Shown here: positions 22,960-34,369 of the stretch, piece by piece | Layout of the letters: each line of letters begins with the position of its first letter | Position numbering within the stretch: the first letter of the stretch is position 1 | NCBI GenBank assembly: GCA_963932465.1 | Contig: OZ010787.1 | Span: 30,880,087-30,944,086 of the forward strand | DNA: 64,000 nucleotides | Source of the DNA: Maratus speciosus | Lineage: Eukaryota; Arthropoda; Arachnida; Araneae; Salticidae | Direction: 5' to 3' | The notes under the pieces: model-generated | The model's input: only the letters and a program-made list of their open reading frames with translations | Told to the model about the DNA's origin: nothing | Database searches by the model: none | Translations under genes and position numbers: made by a program

Positions 22960-23530
22960 TTCAAACACTTTGAAATTTATATACATATCTATGAAGTGCA
23001 CTACAAGATTATTGCATATAGAATATGGTATGGGTAGTATTTATCGATCATTTATTTACAGGGACACTAAAAAGAAATATGTTACATTACGGTCTATGGA
23101 GAAAAATTGTTTGTGGTGTATTTTGTTCATGTTACACTTTTTCAAAAGTTTTTAAATTGATATGTTTATCTCCGAGGTGCTCTATAAGATGCTTACTATT
23201 GAATATGATGTGCCATTGATCTTTCATATACAGGGGCACACAAAATAAATCAGTTATATTTTTCTCTATGAACAATAATTGATGGAAGTGCGTTTTCAGT
23301 TGTGGAACATTTTTTAAAATTTTAAAAATTCCATACTATTTAGTGTGTATATATTCAATAAATCATATAAAGGGCTGCATGTTCCCGCTTATTGCCGGAA
23401 ATTGCTAACGAGGAATTTTCAACCGTTCACTAACAGGTCTGAATTTTAGCATATTGTGAATTATATGATAAACCTATAGTTCATATACAGGGATGTAAGA
23501 AATGTTCAGGTATTTTTTTGATTTTGGTTG
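22960..23530 (-). repeat. Modular dispersed repeat, reversed partial copy
   Basis: On the minus strand it shows the module phrases of the 1633-2935 family: tttttctccatagaccgtaa, gtgtccctgtaaat and ccctgtatatgaa. Three modules are recognisable, at about 23065, 23230 and 23490. The head and terminal hairpin are missing. Confidence 0.6.
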
Positions 23531-24397
23531 AAATTGTGTTTTCAAACGTGTTATATGTTTTACAAATTATTACTTAGACATCGTTTTTCATGTTATTAAA
23601 CTATGAAGTTTTATTTTAGTAGCCCGAATGCGTTCAAAAATGTTCCATAATTTGATTGACGCATGATTTTACCTTCTTCTCAATAATTTTAATGATACTT
23701 TCTTAACGGTATGGAAGCTAAAGTGATAAACCTATTTTTGTATTATTATATCAAATTCAAATTTTTTTTTCTTCTAAAATTTAAGGTACGGGACGAACAT
23801 TCGACAGCTTTAATGAAAATTGCTCTGTTGCATATTCTGTTGTATATTCATATTTATTTCTGCACAGAGGAGCCTTATGTAAAGATAGGGAATTATACGA
23901 TATCATGAGAAAATGCCTACATTATGTTTTGCATTGTATCAAATCTGAATTTGGAGAATTTATCTGGATGAATTTTGTAACCACTCAGAATTTGCAGCCA
24001 AGTAAAATATTTTAAATGATTTTATCCTGATATATCTACATACAACTGGCATTTTTTGTCCAAATTTGGTCATAAATTTAAACATTTCGCTCTTGCAAAA
24101 CTTCATGTGCTCTTCATTGTCATTTTCCTCTATAAACAAAATATTTTCAACCAAATTCACATTTTCGTTAAATTTTAAATCTTGTGTCCGTTGCATAATG
24201 GTATAAAAGTTTATTTATGTGACTAACTTAAATTCTGCTGTCTTTGATAAAAAGAAAATGGTACTTAAACTAAAAATGTCAAGAAAAGTCATGCCACAAG
24301 GTATCAAATATTTTTTATTAAAAAAAACATTTATTTTATGCTGTTGGTAGTAATAAAAACACCCACTAATTACATACGTCTATTTTATATGTTGTAG

Positions 24398-24444
24398 ATG
24401 TCGATGAAAAGGAGGGACCATCAAGTAAAAGAAAGCGGAAATAA
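24398..24444 (+). pseudogene. Possible terminal exon with a basic tail
   Basis: An acceptor-like ttgtag precedes a frame reading VDEKEGPSSKRKRK then stop. The basic KRKRK end looks like a nuclear-localisation signal, as in the last exon of some transposases. It lies inside the 21561-25016 element. No upstream exon can be linked, so this is weak. Confidence 0.2.
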
Positions 24445-25189
24445 TATTTTTTTGTTTTTTAAGTAAATGTGCTTACTAATGTACATATTTATTTATAATT
24501 AAATAATGATTCATAATGAGTCGTCGTATTTATTATCAGCAACTTCATTGTAAAATATAGTCATTCATATAATCTTTAATATAATTTATAGTCAATGCTT
24601 GTGTAAAATGCTCAGTTTTCATGTAAAATCTACGTACAGCGGCGTAATTCCCGTTTTTTCTGATTTTTTTTTATTTTCACTCCCACTTTTGCGGCGTTGT
24701 CATGGCTAAACCATTGATCAGAGAAAAAAACTTTTAATACATAAAATGTAGGAAATTTTATCTTCTTTAATGTATGTATTAAGGACTTTTACGTAAAATG
24801 AATAATTTTGAAGTTATTTGGAAAAAAACAGACAAAATCCCGTTTTTTTCCCGTTTTTTGCCTAAAAAACGTATTTCCCGGGATAAATTTTGTTGGCAAA
24901 CTTCAGATTCGTGTTCAGCGACCCAAAAAACATAAAGGCACCAAATATCAAAACTACACCAAAAATTTCCCCTATGTGTCCTTTTTGAGCACCCAATGCC
25001 TGGACTAACAGTTAAGCATGGCGGTGGAGATGTCTGTGTGTGTGGATGCATGGCATCATCAGGACTAGGTAATTTGTAATTTATTGATGGCATAATGAAT
25101 CATGCTCTTCATTTAAATATTTTAAAAGACATTTTAAAATTATCAGCCCAAAATTTGTGTAATGGAAGCAACTTTGTTTTTTATTTAGT

Positions 25190-25260
25190 TATGCATCCTT
25201 ATTAAGATATACATAAGATATAAGATATACACATAAGATATACATAAGATATACATCCTT
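25190..25260. repeat. Degenerate ataagatatac minisatellite
   Basis: The word ataagatatac repeats about five times and ends with a duplicate of ccttattaagat, at the broken left edge of the Tc1 fragment. Confidence 0.7.
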
Positions 25261-25839
25261 ATTAAGATAACAATCCTAAGAACACGGCTCTCAGCGTTCG
25301 CATCTGGTATTTCTGTAATTGTCCACAAGTTCTGTAAATACCTCCTCAGTCGCCGGATTTAAACACAATATAACATATTTGCAGAGAACAGGACGTTAGA
25401 GTTCGAAGAAATGGCATTAAAACGAAAAGGAAAATAAAAACAGCAATGACCGACAAATGGATGAACGTTGATGCAGAAATTACAAAATAAATAAATAAAC
25501 TTGTGAAATCTATTCACAGACGTTTAAAAGCTACTGTGGATGCTAAAGGATATCCTACTATGTACTAATTTAACGAAATATTACAATATTTACTAACATG
25601 TACAGATTTTTTTAAAGTGTACGAAGAGTTTTGTGAGGTAACTTTTTTGTTATTTTTTTGTTATTTAATTCTTTAAAATAAAGTTTTACTATGTTTTTAA
25701 AATATTTTGTGTAGTTTTGTTAAGAATAAGTTATATATATTGTTATTAGATACCCATTTTGAAATATTAATTTTAATTAATGGATAGAGCGCTATTGCAT
25801 TGAAATTCGTAAGTGTACGAACACTTTTGGGAGACACTG
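25255..25839 (+). mobile_element. 5'-truncated Tc1 element
   Basis: The right end, acacttttgggagacactg, finishes at 25839 and is followed by TA. Reversed it gives the usual Tc1 terminus cagtgtctcccaaaagtgt. The left part is missing and replaced by a minisatellite. Confidence 0.75.
25262..25568 (+). pseudogene. Tc1-type transposase C-terminal part
   Basis: The frame opens DNNPKNTA, the block of the second catalytic Asp. It continues through a stop to PPQSPDLNTI, where the expected third catalytic Glu codon is a stop. It ends LVKSIHRRLKATVDAKGYPTMY, the typical Tc1 tail. Only about 100 residues remain, and the N-terminal half is absent. The 3' inverted repeat of the element ends at 25839. Confidence 0.8.
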
Positions 25840-26176
25840 TACATAAAATTCAGATACACTGTATATACGGAAATAATATGACTCCATCTTAAATAGGGCA
25901 TAATCACCATGACCACATAGAATCACACCAATCATGGGATATCATTGCATTAATTAAGTATGATAGGCTTTAATAGAATAAAGAAAACTTTTATTAATAT
26001 CTTTTTTAAGTTTTGATTAATTTTTTAAAAATTTTGAATGACTCGACAACATTCTGCAAAAATTCTATATATTAAATTTCAAACCATTCATTTGGGTAGT
26101 TTTTACGCAGTTATATGCAGGCAACCAGCCAGACAGACGGACGGATCAGGTGACGATTATAGATGCTACGTTTTTA

Positions 26177-26324
26177 CATAGCTGCCAAATTTTACGCTTC
26201 TTCGTACACAAAATTTCAGCAGAAATTTTTGACTTATTTATTATGCGTATTACGGCGATTTAAAAAAGGAAAATTTTCTATTAATTTTTTGTAGTACAGA
26301 AAAGCGTAAGAGTTAGCAGCTATG
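26177..26324. mobile_element. CATAG-type hairpin MITE
   Basis: Ends catagctgccaaattttac and gtaagagttagcagctatg, length 148 bp, folding end to end. The target duplication is not clear (ttttta versus gtattt). Confidence 0.75.
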
Positions 26325-26639
26325 GTATTTATATAATTACTAACGCACCTAAAAAACGAAGCTTCGCGTTCGGAAATAGAGAAAATATTGCGATGGATAC
26401 AAGTACGAATTTCGTGCTATAGAAAAATGAAATTCTTCGGAATGAATGAATTCCGAAAAATGAAAAAAATGTTATATTTTCGATGCAAAAAATATAAGTT
26501 TGCCCAGCATTCGAATATAAAAGAAAAAATCCTAAAGCCAGAACCCTACCCACCACGATGCTTTGTCACTTACTAGACAGTATATTTTATCCAATTATAA
26601 ACTCTTACGTACATTTTTAGGCATCACATTATGAAATTT

Positions 26640-26990
26640 CCAAGCTGTTGCACTTTATAGCTTCCATTTGTTCTTCTATTCTTTGGATATACAAAGGTTT
26701 ACAGCATTCTCTATTTCTATCCCAGGAACCTCTCCTTATACGGTTTATTCAAGAATGAAGCGTTTTTCTACTAATCTCTTGAATTATATTTTCTGTTTTG
26801 TAGTTAGTTTGTCTCTGGGGAATTGGGTGAGAAAAATAGAATTTGTTTCTAAGTCATTAAGAAAATTAAATGGAGAAATTTGCAATTATGTTAATTACAA
26901 GACAGCATTTATTTTCTCATGCATTTTTTTATTTAAAAAAAATGAGATCACATGTTTCAATCTATTTTCAAAACTAATAACATTTTTTTC
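26640..26990 (+). repeat. Diverged dispersed repeat, copy A
   Basis: It shares the order gttgggtgagaaaaat...gagtcatta...aaattaaatggag with 43880-44200 and, more weakly, with 28330-28620. An open frame at 26668-27006 falls in it but resembles nothing I know. Confidence 0.5.
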
Positions 26991-27322
26991 TGTAGTTTTG
27001 AATTAATTAAGCAAAATATATTTAATAAGAAACGATAAAACATACCTTTAACAAGAAAGCATTCAACGAAAATAATACATTGTGTAATTAACACATTGTA
27101 TGCGGGAATTTTTCTAAAATGAGCAATAAATTTACCTTCACAAATTCCACTGTAAATTAAAACCTGCTCACAACCAACAAGCAACAAACATGGTTGGATT
27201 ACACCTTCTTTTTTCGTCCGTGCAAAATTTCCGGTTCCAGTAATAATTTCTGTCCCCAACCCGCAAAAACGTACTAGTACGTGTCCCGCATACAATGTGT
27301 TAATGTTATAAATTAGCTATTC

Positions 27323-27472
27323 TATAGCTGCCAACTTTCACTTCTTTTCTAACACTAAAATTTAATACAGATATTTTCGCCTTTTTAATCGTGAGGTTTC
27401 GCCAATAAAATAGGATAATAGTTACTGTACAATTTTAGTGGTAAAAAGAAAGCCTAAAAGTTCGCAGCTATC
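27323..27472. mobile_element. CATAG-type hairpin MITE
   Basis: Ends tatagctgccaactttcac and aaaagttcgcagctatc, length 150 bp, flanks ctattc/gtattc. Inner words cactaaaatttaat and aattttagtggtaa pair. Confidence 0.8.
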
Positions 27473-27542
27473 GTATTCACATTTGAAAATTCTATGTTGC
27501 TACAACGATTTTATGTGGATGCTTACAAAATATTTTTTGTAA

Positions 27543-28311
27543 CCCTTACCGGCGCGGTGTCCTTAACCCCTTAATTCTCGCTCCCGTCAATATCACGGGC
27601 TGAGGTGTCTTTCGTTATTTCTCGTGTCCGTCATATTTCCGGGCTGGAGATTTAATTGCTGGAAAAAACTTCTGAAACCAGAAAAATTTATAGAAGACTT
27701 TGAATATTCCCACTGTGGTTTGGCTCTTGTCGCTGATTGTACTTCTGGGATTTGTATTGCATGTTTCGAAAGATATAACATTAAAAATAAAAGTATTAAT
27801 AATCAAAATTTAATGTATATAGAATATTTCAAATATTATTTGTAGAAATTTGTGTGATGATGATAAATAAAGATCTAAGATGTGAAATGTAAAGGTCTTA
27901 TCCGCATTAATTGATATGGTGTAAAACAAACATTAAGACAAATAATTCTCGCATGATGGCTTTTCTACAAATGTGAATTTGTTCTATAACATATTTATTT
28001 TTCGCCTTAAAAAAAACTAATTGCATATTTTATTTAGACATCTTATAATTATTCAATTTCTGTAATAAAAGAAATAGGTACTTTTTTGATGCTTTTTCCA
28101 AATATTAAGCGATCGTGAAGGGGTTAAAAAAGTACACCAATTTTAATTCCAAAACTGACAAACGGCACCGAGAATATTTAACTAAAATTTTCCTATTGTA
28201 ATGTAAATGAAAATAAGCAAGTTCATATTTTCTAATAAATTCTTTTAAAATTGCGGTGTCAATCCATTATTTCAGCAGTTTATAAACAGAATTACTCGGG
28301 GCCGGTGAGGG
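27543..28311. mobile_element. TTAA MITE (outer), interrupted by another
   Basis: Ends cccttaccggcgcgg and, reversed, ccctcaccggccccg, followed by TTAA on the right (28312-28315) and GTAA, a decayed TTAA, on the left. Without the inner element the MITE is about 208 bp. Confidence 0.7.
27567..28123. mobile_element. TTAA element (inner) with GT-N7-AC palindrome
   Basis: TTAA at 27563-27566 and 28124-28127. Ends ccccttaattctcgctcccg and, reversed, ccccttcacgatcgctt. The palindrome cccgt-caatatc-acggg at 27583-27599 begins at base 17. Length 557 bp. Its left end is the same family as the right end of 55852-56063. Confidence 0.8.
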
Positions 28312-28329
28312 TTAACAGTGATACCTACA

Positions 28330-28620
28330 CTGATTTACTGATACATAGGATTTTGAAGAAGCAAGCGAATGAAAATATTTTCTTCTACTAAACTTTTGAA
28401 GTACTTTCTGCCTTCGTTTAGTTTGATTGATTGTCGGGAGTTGGGTGAAAAGTCATTACTGAAATTAAATGGAACGGCTTCTCAAATACCTTAACTGTAA
28501 CAGTAAATTTATTATGTCATATTTTTATTTGAATTACGAAAAAATTTAAATCAATTTAGAAAATAAAATTTTTCCACTATTTTGATATTAATTCAGGAAA
28601 ATATATTTCATTGAATGCAA
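28330..28620 (+). repeat. Diverged dispersed repeat, copy B
   Basis: It keeps gagttgggtgaaaagtcatta and aaattaaatgga in the order seen in copies at 26640 and 43880. Strongly diverged. Confidence 0.4.
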
Positions 28621-28794
28621 TAATATATGTTTTCAAGGAAAATGCATTCACAGCGATAGTACACTATTAAATAGCAAAAAAAAATTAGATTTATGCAAAA
28701 TAAATAGTTTTATCATTTTATTAAATTTTACTGAATTAAAATGATTATAAGAAAAATTGAATAATTATCGAATAACGTACTGCATATAATAAGA

Positions 28795-28798
<4 letters not shown>

Positions 28799-28843
<45 letters not shown>
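28799..28843. repeat. Poly-A run, 45 A
   Basis: A pure A run after aagaggtt. No retrotransposed body with signals is recognisable upstream. Confidence 0.9.
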
Positions 28844-28844
<1 letters not shown>

Positions 28845-29884
28845 GTGAAACATCTGAAAGCATGTAACTATGATTTTACTGTAATTAAAATGAAAATCCT
28901 TATCAATATAACAAAAACAAAATCATTTTTTAAATGTTTTATGCATAAACTCGAAATTCTTGTATTACTGCTAAAAGGAAAAATAAAGCTTTTTTTTTCT
29001 TTGTTAATAGTACATCGTTAAAAAATATAAATGTTTCTTAATCTAGCAGAAAGGTTTAAATAAATATAATATATCATTTTCGAGTTACTAACGTTTCTAA
29101 AAATGATTCTTTTATCTTTAGAAACCTCAGAAATCAATCTATTTTGAGATTACATGAAGTACTTCAAAAACAAAAGCTTCTTTTGATGCCCACAGTTTTC
29201 GAAATCTTTTCTGAGTAGATTTTCATTGTACTCATCAGTTTTCGGAACACGGAATATAGATTTGTTTATGTCATCAATTCACAAGTACTTATTTTCAGTT
29301 CCGTAACATAATTTACACATGCAAAAAAAAAAAAAAAAAAAAAAAAAATGTTACTTTTAATATTAATATTAATGTTTTTAATTCACCTTGTTTGGCTGCT
29401 GAACATGTTTGTATAACATGGAAACATTTACTTTAGATTCCATAGCAAGCGGGAAACCGATATTTCTGGTAGAGAAAAGCAATAAAAACACTGTTAAAAG
29501 TACATGAAAAAAATCTCTTTTTAACAGTATTAAAATACCTCAAATGATCTACCCAAGACCAATGGAGTAGCGCCAGTGGATGCTGTAATGGTTCATTATC
29601 AGTATTATTATATAGTTAATTTTGCCTTATTTAATCGTATAACGTTCAAAGATTAAATAAGGTCAAATTTAGTATATAATAATTCTGGTAATGATTTGAT
29701 GCAACAACCCCTGACTAATAATGAGCTGGGGAGTGGGGGGGGGGGGGGGTGTTCGCTTCAGGACCATGAGCCTAACTCCTACAGATTTTGGATGTTTTTA
29801 ATTTAATCAATTTTCCTTTTTAATTAATTCAGTTTCAATTTTTCAGTTTTTTTCTTTTCTTCCTGGCTTCCGCTAGATCAGCGA
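28844..29884. other. AT-rich spacer with homopolymers
   Basis: No gene is seen. It contains an A27 run near 29322-29348 and a G-run near 29736-29750. A short inverted word ttgaccttatttaatc/gattaaataaggtcaa occurs at about 29620-29670, a likely MITE remnant. Confidence 0.5.
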
Positions 29885-30335
29885 ATGGAGTTATGAATAA
29901 AGAGGAGGAGACGTATATTGCCATTTCTATCAGTTGCGAGTGAAGTAACTGAGGAGGTTGTCACAAGATGGTTGCTCTGCTGTTTTAAAATCGGATCTAC
30001 AGTTTCGAATACCGCGGGGGCAAACTTCCCACCAGTAAAATTGTACAGTAAATTTTCTCTTATTTAAGTGTCTTCATGGAAATGTTTTTCACAAATATGA
30101 TAAAAACTTCTATTTGTTTTTACTGGTGTCAATTGCCTGGTAAAAAAATCAGTTTGTTTCAGCGGTTGTCACAATTTGGCGGAAACGCAGGGCCTGACTA
30201 CAGCAAAAGTAATCCTTCACCACTAAAAATGAAAATCTGTTTCTGCAATTATTAATGACTGAAATGTTGCATTAGTAAGGCCTTTAAATACCTAGACAAT
30301 TCTATATAAATTTACTGGTGGAACTTTCCACATGA
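29885..30335 (-). repeat. Dispersed repeat about 0.45-0.5 kb, reversed
   Basis: It is the reverse complement of 53790-54245. Shared words are ggagttatgaataaagagga, gaagtaactgaggaggttgt, caagatgg, gcaaacttcccaccagtaaa and cgcagggcctgactacagc. Divergence is moderate. It contains short paired segments (ccaccagtaaaatt / aattttactggtgg) and no ORF. Confidence 0.75.
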
Positions 30336-30688
30336 TGCAATCAGCCCTTGCGAAAGCGGTTACAATTGAAGCTTCACTATTTTAAGTGTAAGGTTAGTTG
30401 GGGTAACTGGGCCATAGGCTATTTAATAAAAATACTGTTGATGTTTTTTTAAGTTTTAGCTTTTGTTAACAATGCACCTTAATCTCTACTTCCTAAAACA
30501 GCGTGTGTCAACTTAATCATAGCTCTCACTTTCCTGTGATAGGTTGTCAAAATTTTACATTTCTTTTTTTAAAAACAAGGTCAATACAATGTTAAAAACA
30601 ACTTCCTTGGCTTTTTGTTAAAATACTGTAACTATTTTATTAAAGAAAACATTAAAAAAAAAAAAGATTAGGCATATAACTACATTAA

Positions 30689-30851
30689 CAGGGTTCGTAC
30701 AGTTTCCGCTATTTTCAGTATTCTTCTATGGAAAATAAATGCAATTAAAACGGACGAAATTTCGTCTAATTTCAGGAGAGATTTTCTATAAGAAAATACT
30801 GGTACCGAAGAATTTCATAGCCCGGAAATTCAAGCACTCGTACGAAACCTG
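30689..30851. mobile_element. CAGGG hairpin MITE
   Basis: Ends cagggttcgtacagtttc and gcactcgtacgaaacctg, length 163 bp. The flanks share attaa. The same terminal type is at 37746-37903. Confidence 0.75.
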
Positions 30852-31163
30852 ATTAATATTATTAGGCATCTATGCATATTTAATTTGTTTCAAGTGTAAG
30901 CACGGTGTCCCAGTTTCACCATAAAATTTTCAAGAATGGGGTAACTGGGACATGTATCAGGGGTAACTGGTAACTGGACCATGCTAGATCCAGTTATCAA
31001 AATAGCTATAAATAATGTTTTCAAGTTTCTCTTACTACGAGAAATAAATTTCTCCATTGTTTTTTGTTCACAATAAAGATAATTATAGAATACCTTGTTA
31101 AACTATGTAGCAAAATTTAAAAAAGTACATTGGGTGGTGCCAACCCAATTTTTTTCCCCTTAA

Positions 31164-31373
31164 AGGACGGTGATGCCGTTGTGGCATCACATAATTTAAT
31201 CCTTAATTGCCACATTGGCACCGAAATTTTAAAATGTTTATTTCACCCTTCAGTATGCGAAAATATACTTTTACTTGTTTACAAATACATTCTCTTGTAA
31301 ATACTGGTGTCATCAAATTATTTCCACCTTTTGCGAATGCAAGTACCTTTCCCCTGAAAGCGAGATAGCCAAA
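31164..31373. mobile_element. TTAA MITE with 8-bp-stem hairpin
   Basis: TTAA at 31160-31163, then a hairpin gtgatgcc-gttgt-ggcatcac at 31170-31190. The right end cccctgaaagcga is a decayed ctgaaagggttaa, as seen intact at 42651. Internal ttgccacattggcacc is shared with 42446-42651 and 54555-54750. Confidence 0.65.
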
Positions 31374-32149
31374 CCTTGAAATTATACGATACTATACAGA
31401 TAAAGTACTTAAACACTTACGTAGTCGTATTTTCATAGATTTATTTACCTTGCTATTTTTTTCCTTAAAATACCCATGTGAATTTTATACTTATTACCTA
31501 TATTAAAATACGTAAGTACTTACTTAAGTTTTATGTTTTTGGTATAAATAAATCAAATATTGTCACTTTTAGTGCTTTTTTTAGACGCATTGACAGCAAA
31601 GGTTTCCCTTACAACGCTCTTTAGTTGATAAATAATTTACATGATCTGACAGGTTTAAATTTTTTAAGTTGTTTATACTTTTTGAAACGGGACCTGATAT
31701 CCCATATGAAAAAAATAAACGCGTGTGGAACAGAGACCCTCCTCGTCCACTTACCCCATTTTTATGGGTCAACTGGACCCATGAGGGAAGAAAAATGAAA
31801 TATGCATATTTTTATATTCTTAACTATTAAAATGTAATTTTGAGCATTTCTGTCTGATAGAGGGAACCTATCTGAACACGTTTACAGAAATTCGGACTTT
31901 AATTCAAATGAACATTAGCTTTTTGAAGCTGAATTGTCAGAAGCTCCAGAGTCACATTGTAAAATCATGGCCGAGTTGCCCCAACTAACCTTATGTCAGT
32001 TCCTCTTTATTAATAGTTCCATGGATTGGCGGTGGCCAACTGTGGCACGCAGGATACCACTAAAATTTTACAGAAAAAGTCGACTTTTTGAATCGCACAA
32101 ATTCGATGATTTGATAAGTCAACGTTTACAGTAAAATTTTACTGGTGTC

Positions 32150-32366
32150 GAGCGTGCCCCTGAGGTCACACCTGCGTTAGAGTCTCGGCAAAAGAGACGT
32201 ACGTAGGGACCTCGGACGGACACGCGAAACGCCGCTCTCTGCGAATTCTGCGGCTCTAATGCCCAAGACTAATATTTTTTAAGAAACAATAAATGGAGCG
32301 TTTTGTTTCTTTAAATCTTAGAAATTTTTCTTTGCTCCGTAATTGGGTCATTCTCTGAAAAGTGTC

Positions 32367-32420
<54 letters not shown>
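32150..32420 (+). repeat. GC-richer block followed by a long poly-A
   Basis: 32150-32270 is clearly richer in G and C than its surroundings. It is followed by aataaatgg and tctgtt plus an A run of about 50 (32370-32420). It looks like a retrotransposed transcript or SINE. I could not match it to rRNA, tRNA or a known protein, and target duplications are not clear. Confidence 0.35.
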
Positions 32421-32425
<5 letters not shown>

Positions 32426-33497
32426 CTAATAAAATTGCCTCAAAAATCTCAAAATTTAGCCTGCAAGTACCTTATTGCTATATTTGTTACAAAATAATAT
32501 GAACCAAGCTGTACATGATAAATCTTCTGAGATTTTAATTATTTGAATTATTGAAAAAGTGAGGGAATGATGCTGTGTATGAGGGAATGGCAGATAACCA
32601 TTAAAATTGACTTTTTTCATGTACCACACTAGATTTGATGTAATTATTAGTAAATGAGACATGAACATATTGTTTTCAAAATAATTTATTTGATTATAGT
32701 GGCATTTTTATCCATAAATAATCACGTGTAAAATTATTTATCAAATTATTATTGGCTTGCTCTCCTATTGCAAAGAGTAGGACGAGGCAGTTTTGAGAGC
32801 CTGAAAACTATTCTTGTATGTTATACCTTAATAAACAAAACATTTTTTGGGGGATGTGATTGGAATAATATTTGAATTCTTGCTACATGTCGACTGTTGC
32901 ACATCATCTGTATCTATAGTCTGTTCACTGCATTTCTTCTGTCGATAATTTTTGGAATTGTTTTTTCAATGTTTTGTTTTTTGACGTAATTCATGTGGAG
33001 TCAACTTATTAATTGGTTTGGCTTGCCATTTCTCAATTTTATTAAATATTTTAGTCTCTCTCTTTTTCTTAATTTTGCTAGCAACATTAGATCTGATTTA
33101 TTTTTTTCTCTTCTGACCCTATGATTCTCCTTCTTTTTTCAGCCTTAATTCTTCCTTAGATAATTTCCCCATTGCAAATTTATTCTTTAAAAAAGAAATA
33201 ATAATAATTATAATTAGAAGTCATACTGTCAATAAATAATATTTCATTTACCCTATTTCAATTGAAAAAATATTGAAAAAGCATTAACATTTAGTAGAGT
33301 TAATGTTTATGCGAATTAGAAAAATACATTTTTTAAATTTATTTTTAACTTCTCCCTGTAAAATAATAAAAATTAAAAACGTATTATCTGTACATACTCT
33401 AATTAAAAATCTTTAATGAGTGTTTTAATGTGTATTTTATTGCATTAGATTGTCTTATTTTATTGTTTAGTACATATATAAATGAAATAATATCATT
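32421..33497. other. AT-rich spacer, nothing recognised
   Basis: No gene, RNA or repeat family supported. Short T-rich runs only. Confidence 0.5.
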
Positions 33498-34330
33498 CCC
33501 TCATATATACTATATGGCCAAAGGTGACCGGTCACTTGCGATTTTAGACGTTTTGTTAAATATCTAGAAAAATACATGAGGAATTAACCTGAAACTGCAG
33601 GTGTGTAAGCAGTATAGTATAGGTCATATATTTCCGTGAAGAAATTTTCCCGAAACCCAATAGCGGACCCTCAACAAATTGAAAAAAAATAATGTCTTTT
33701 GGATAACCCTGTAAAAACTATTCTAGCAAAAGCGTTCAAACTCAGGATTATTTATAAGTGGCTTATTGTAATATACTGTGTTCATTTTTATGAGGATAGC
33801 ATGTATAGTAGTAGAGAAATTAAGGCTTCTATAAAAACAGTCCAAAATTTCGCCAAATTTTTTGCTTATAATTTGCAGAGTTCTAATATAAAAGAAAGTT
33901 CTTTTCAGAAAATATGGCAAACCTATATATTATAACATGACAATATACATAATACTCTGCAATCAGAATTAAAAAATAATAAAAATTGGATGAAAAATGA
34001 GCAGGCTTATTAAAAAAAGTTTCACTGCGCATGCTCGAACGCAATCAAAATATTATGTACATATTTATTAGATATGTATATAGAGCAACTTTTGTGAAAG
34101 TCTCAAAATCATAACTTGGAAATTCTGAAAATTATCGTCGATAGAATAAGCTCGAAATCCGTTGTTCCCAAAAGGAATAAAAAATATGAAAGTTTGTAGC
34201 CAAGTATATTAGTACGTGCAATATTGTGTACACTATCTTGGCACAAATCAACAGATATTTGATACAACCCCTCATCTTTTTCCTTCTTGATGAATTATGA
34301 AATGTCAAGAAAAAGATAGCATAAAAAATT
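33498..34330 (+). repeat. Diverged relative of the 36028/38515 fold-back family
   Basis: tatggccaaaggtgaccgg matches tatggccattaatgaccgg at 36025. ggataaccctgtaaaa, agcatgtatagta and tttttgcttataa match 38570-38760 in order. It appears to be one arm of the same element without its partner. Confidence 0.55.
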
Positions 34331-34369
34331 TGAAAATTAAAAAAGGGCCCTAATTGCCCCCCTGGTGTT

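Larger units (their letters stand above)
21561..25016. mobile_element. Long-inverted-repeat element, about 3.45 kb
   Basis: The left arm 21561-21915 pairs with the right arm 24662-25016. Shared words include ataggggaaa, ggtgcctttatg, gaagtttgccaacaaaattt, tcccgg and gatcaatggttt. The arms of about 350 bp differ by scattered changes. A nested inverted-repeat element (22147-22945) and a reversed modular repeat (22960-23530) sit inside. No transposase is recognisable. The target duplication is not clear. Confidence 0.7.
30391..31991. mobile_element. TA-flanked non-autonomous element
   Basis: The ends aggttagttggggtaactgg and the reverse of gagttgccccaactaacct are flanked by TA (30389-30390, 31992-31993). 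Words of the type ggtaactgg recur inside (30955-30985) and near 31750 as gggtcaactggaccc. The 1.6-kb body holds two MITEs and no transposase frame. The TA duplication suggests the Tc1/mariner/pogo superfamily. Confidence 0.65.

Noticed and set aside
23960..24196. Minus-strand 78-codon frame (MQRTQDLKFNENVNLV...)
   Set aside because: It lies in the long-inverted-repeat element, but no family resemblance was evident, so it was not called as a transposase.
26668..27295. Frames of 112 codons on both strands near 26668-27295
   Set aside because: Low-complexity AT-rich translation, no domain, and part lies in a diverged repeat.
32150..32270. Ribosomal RNA fragment
   Set aside because: The richer base composition suggested it, but no conserved rRNA core sequence could be recognised.
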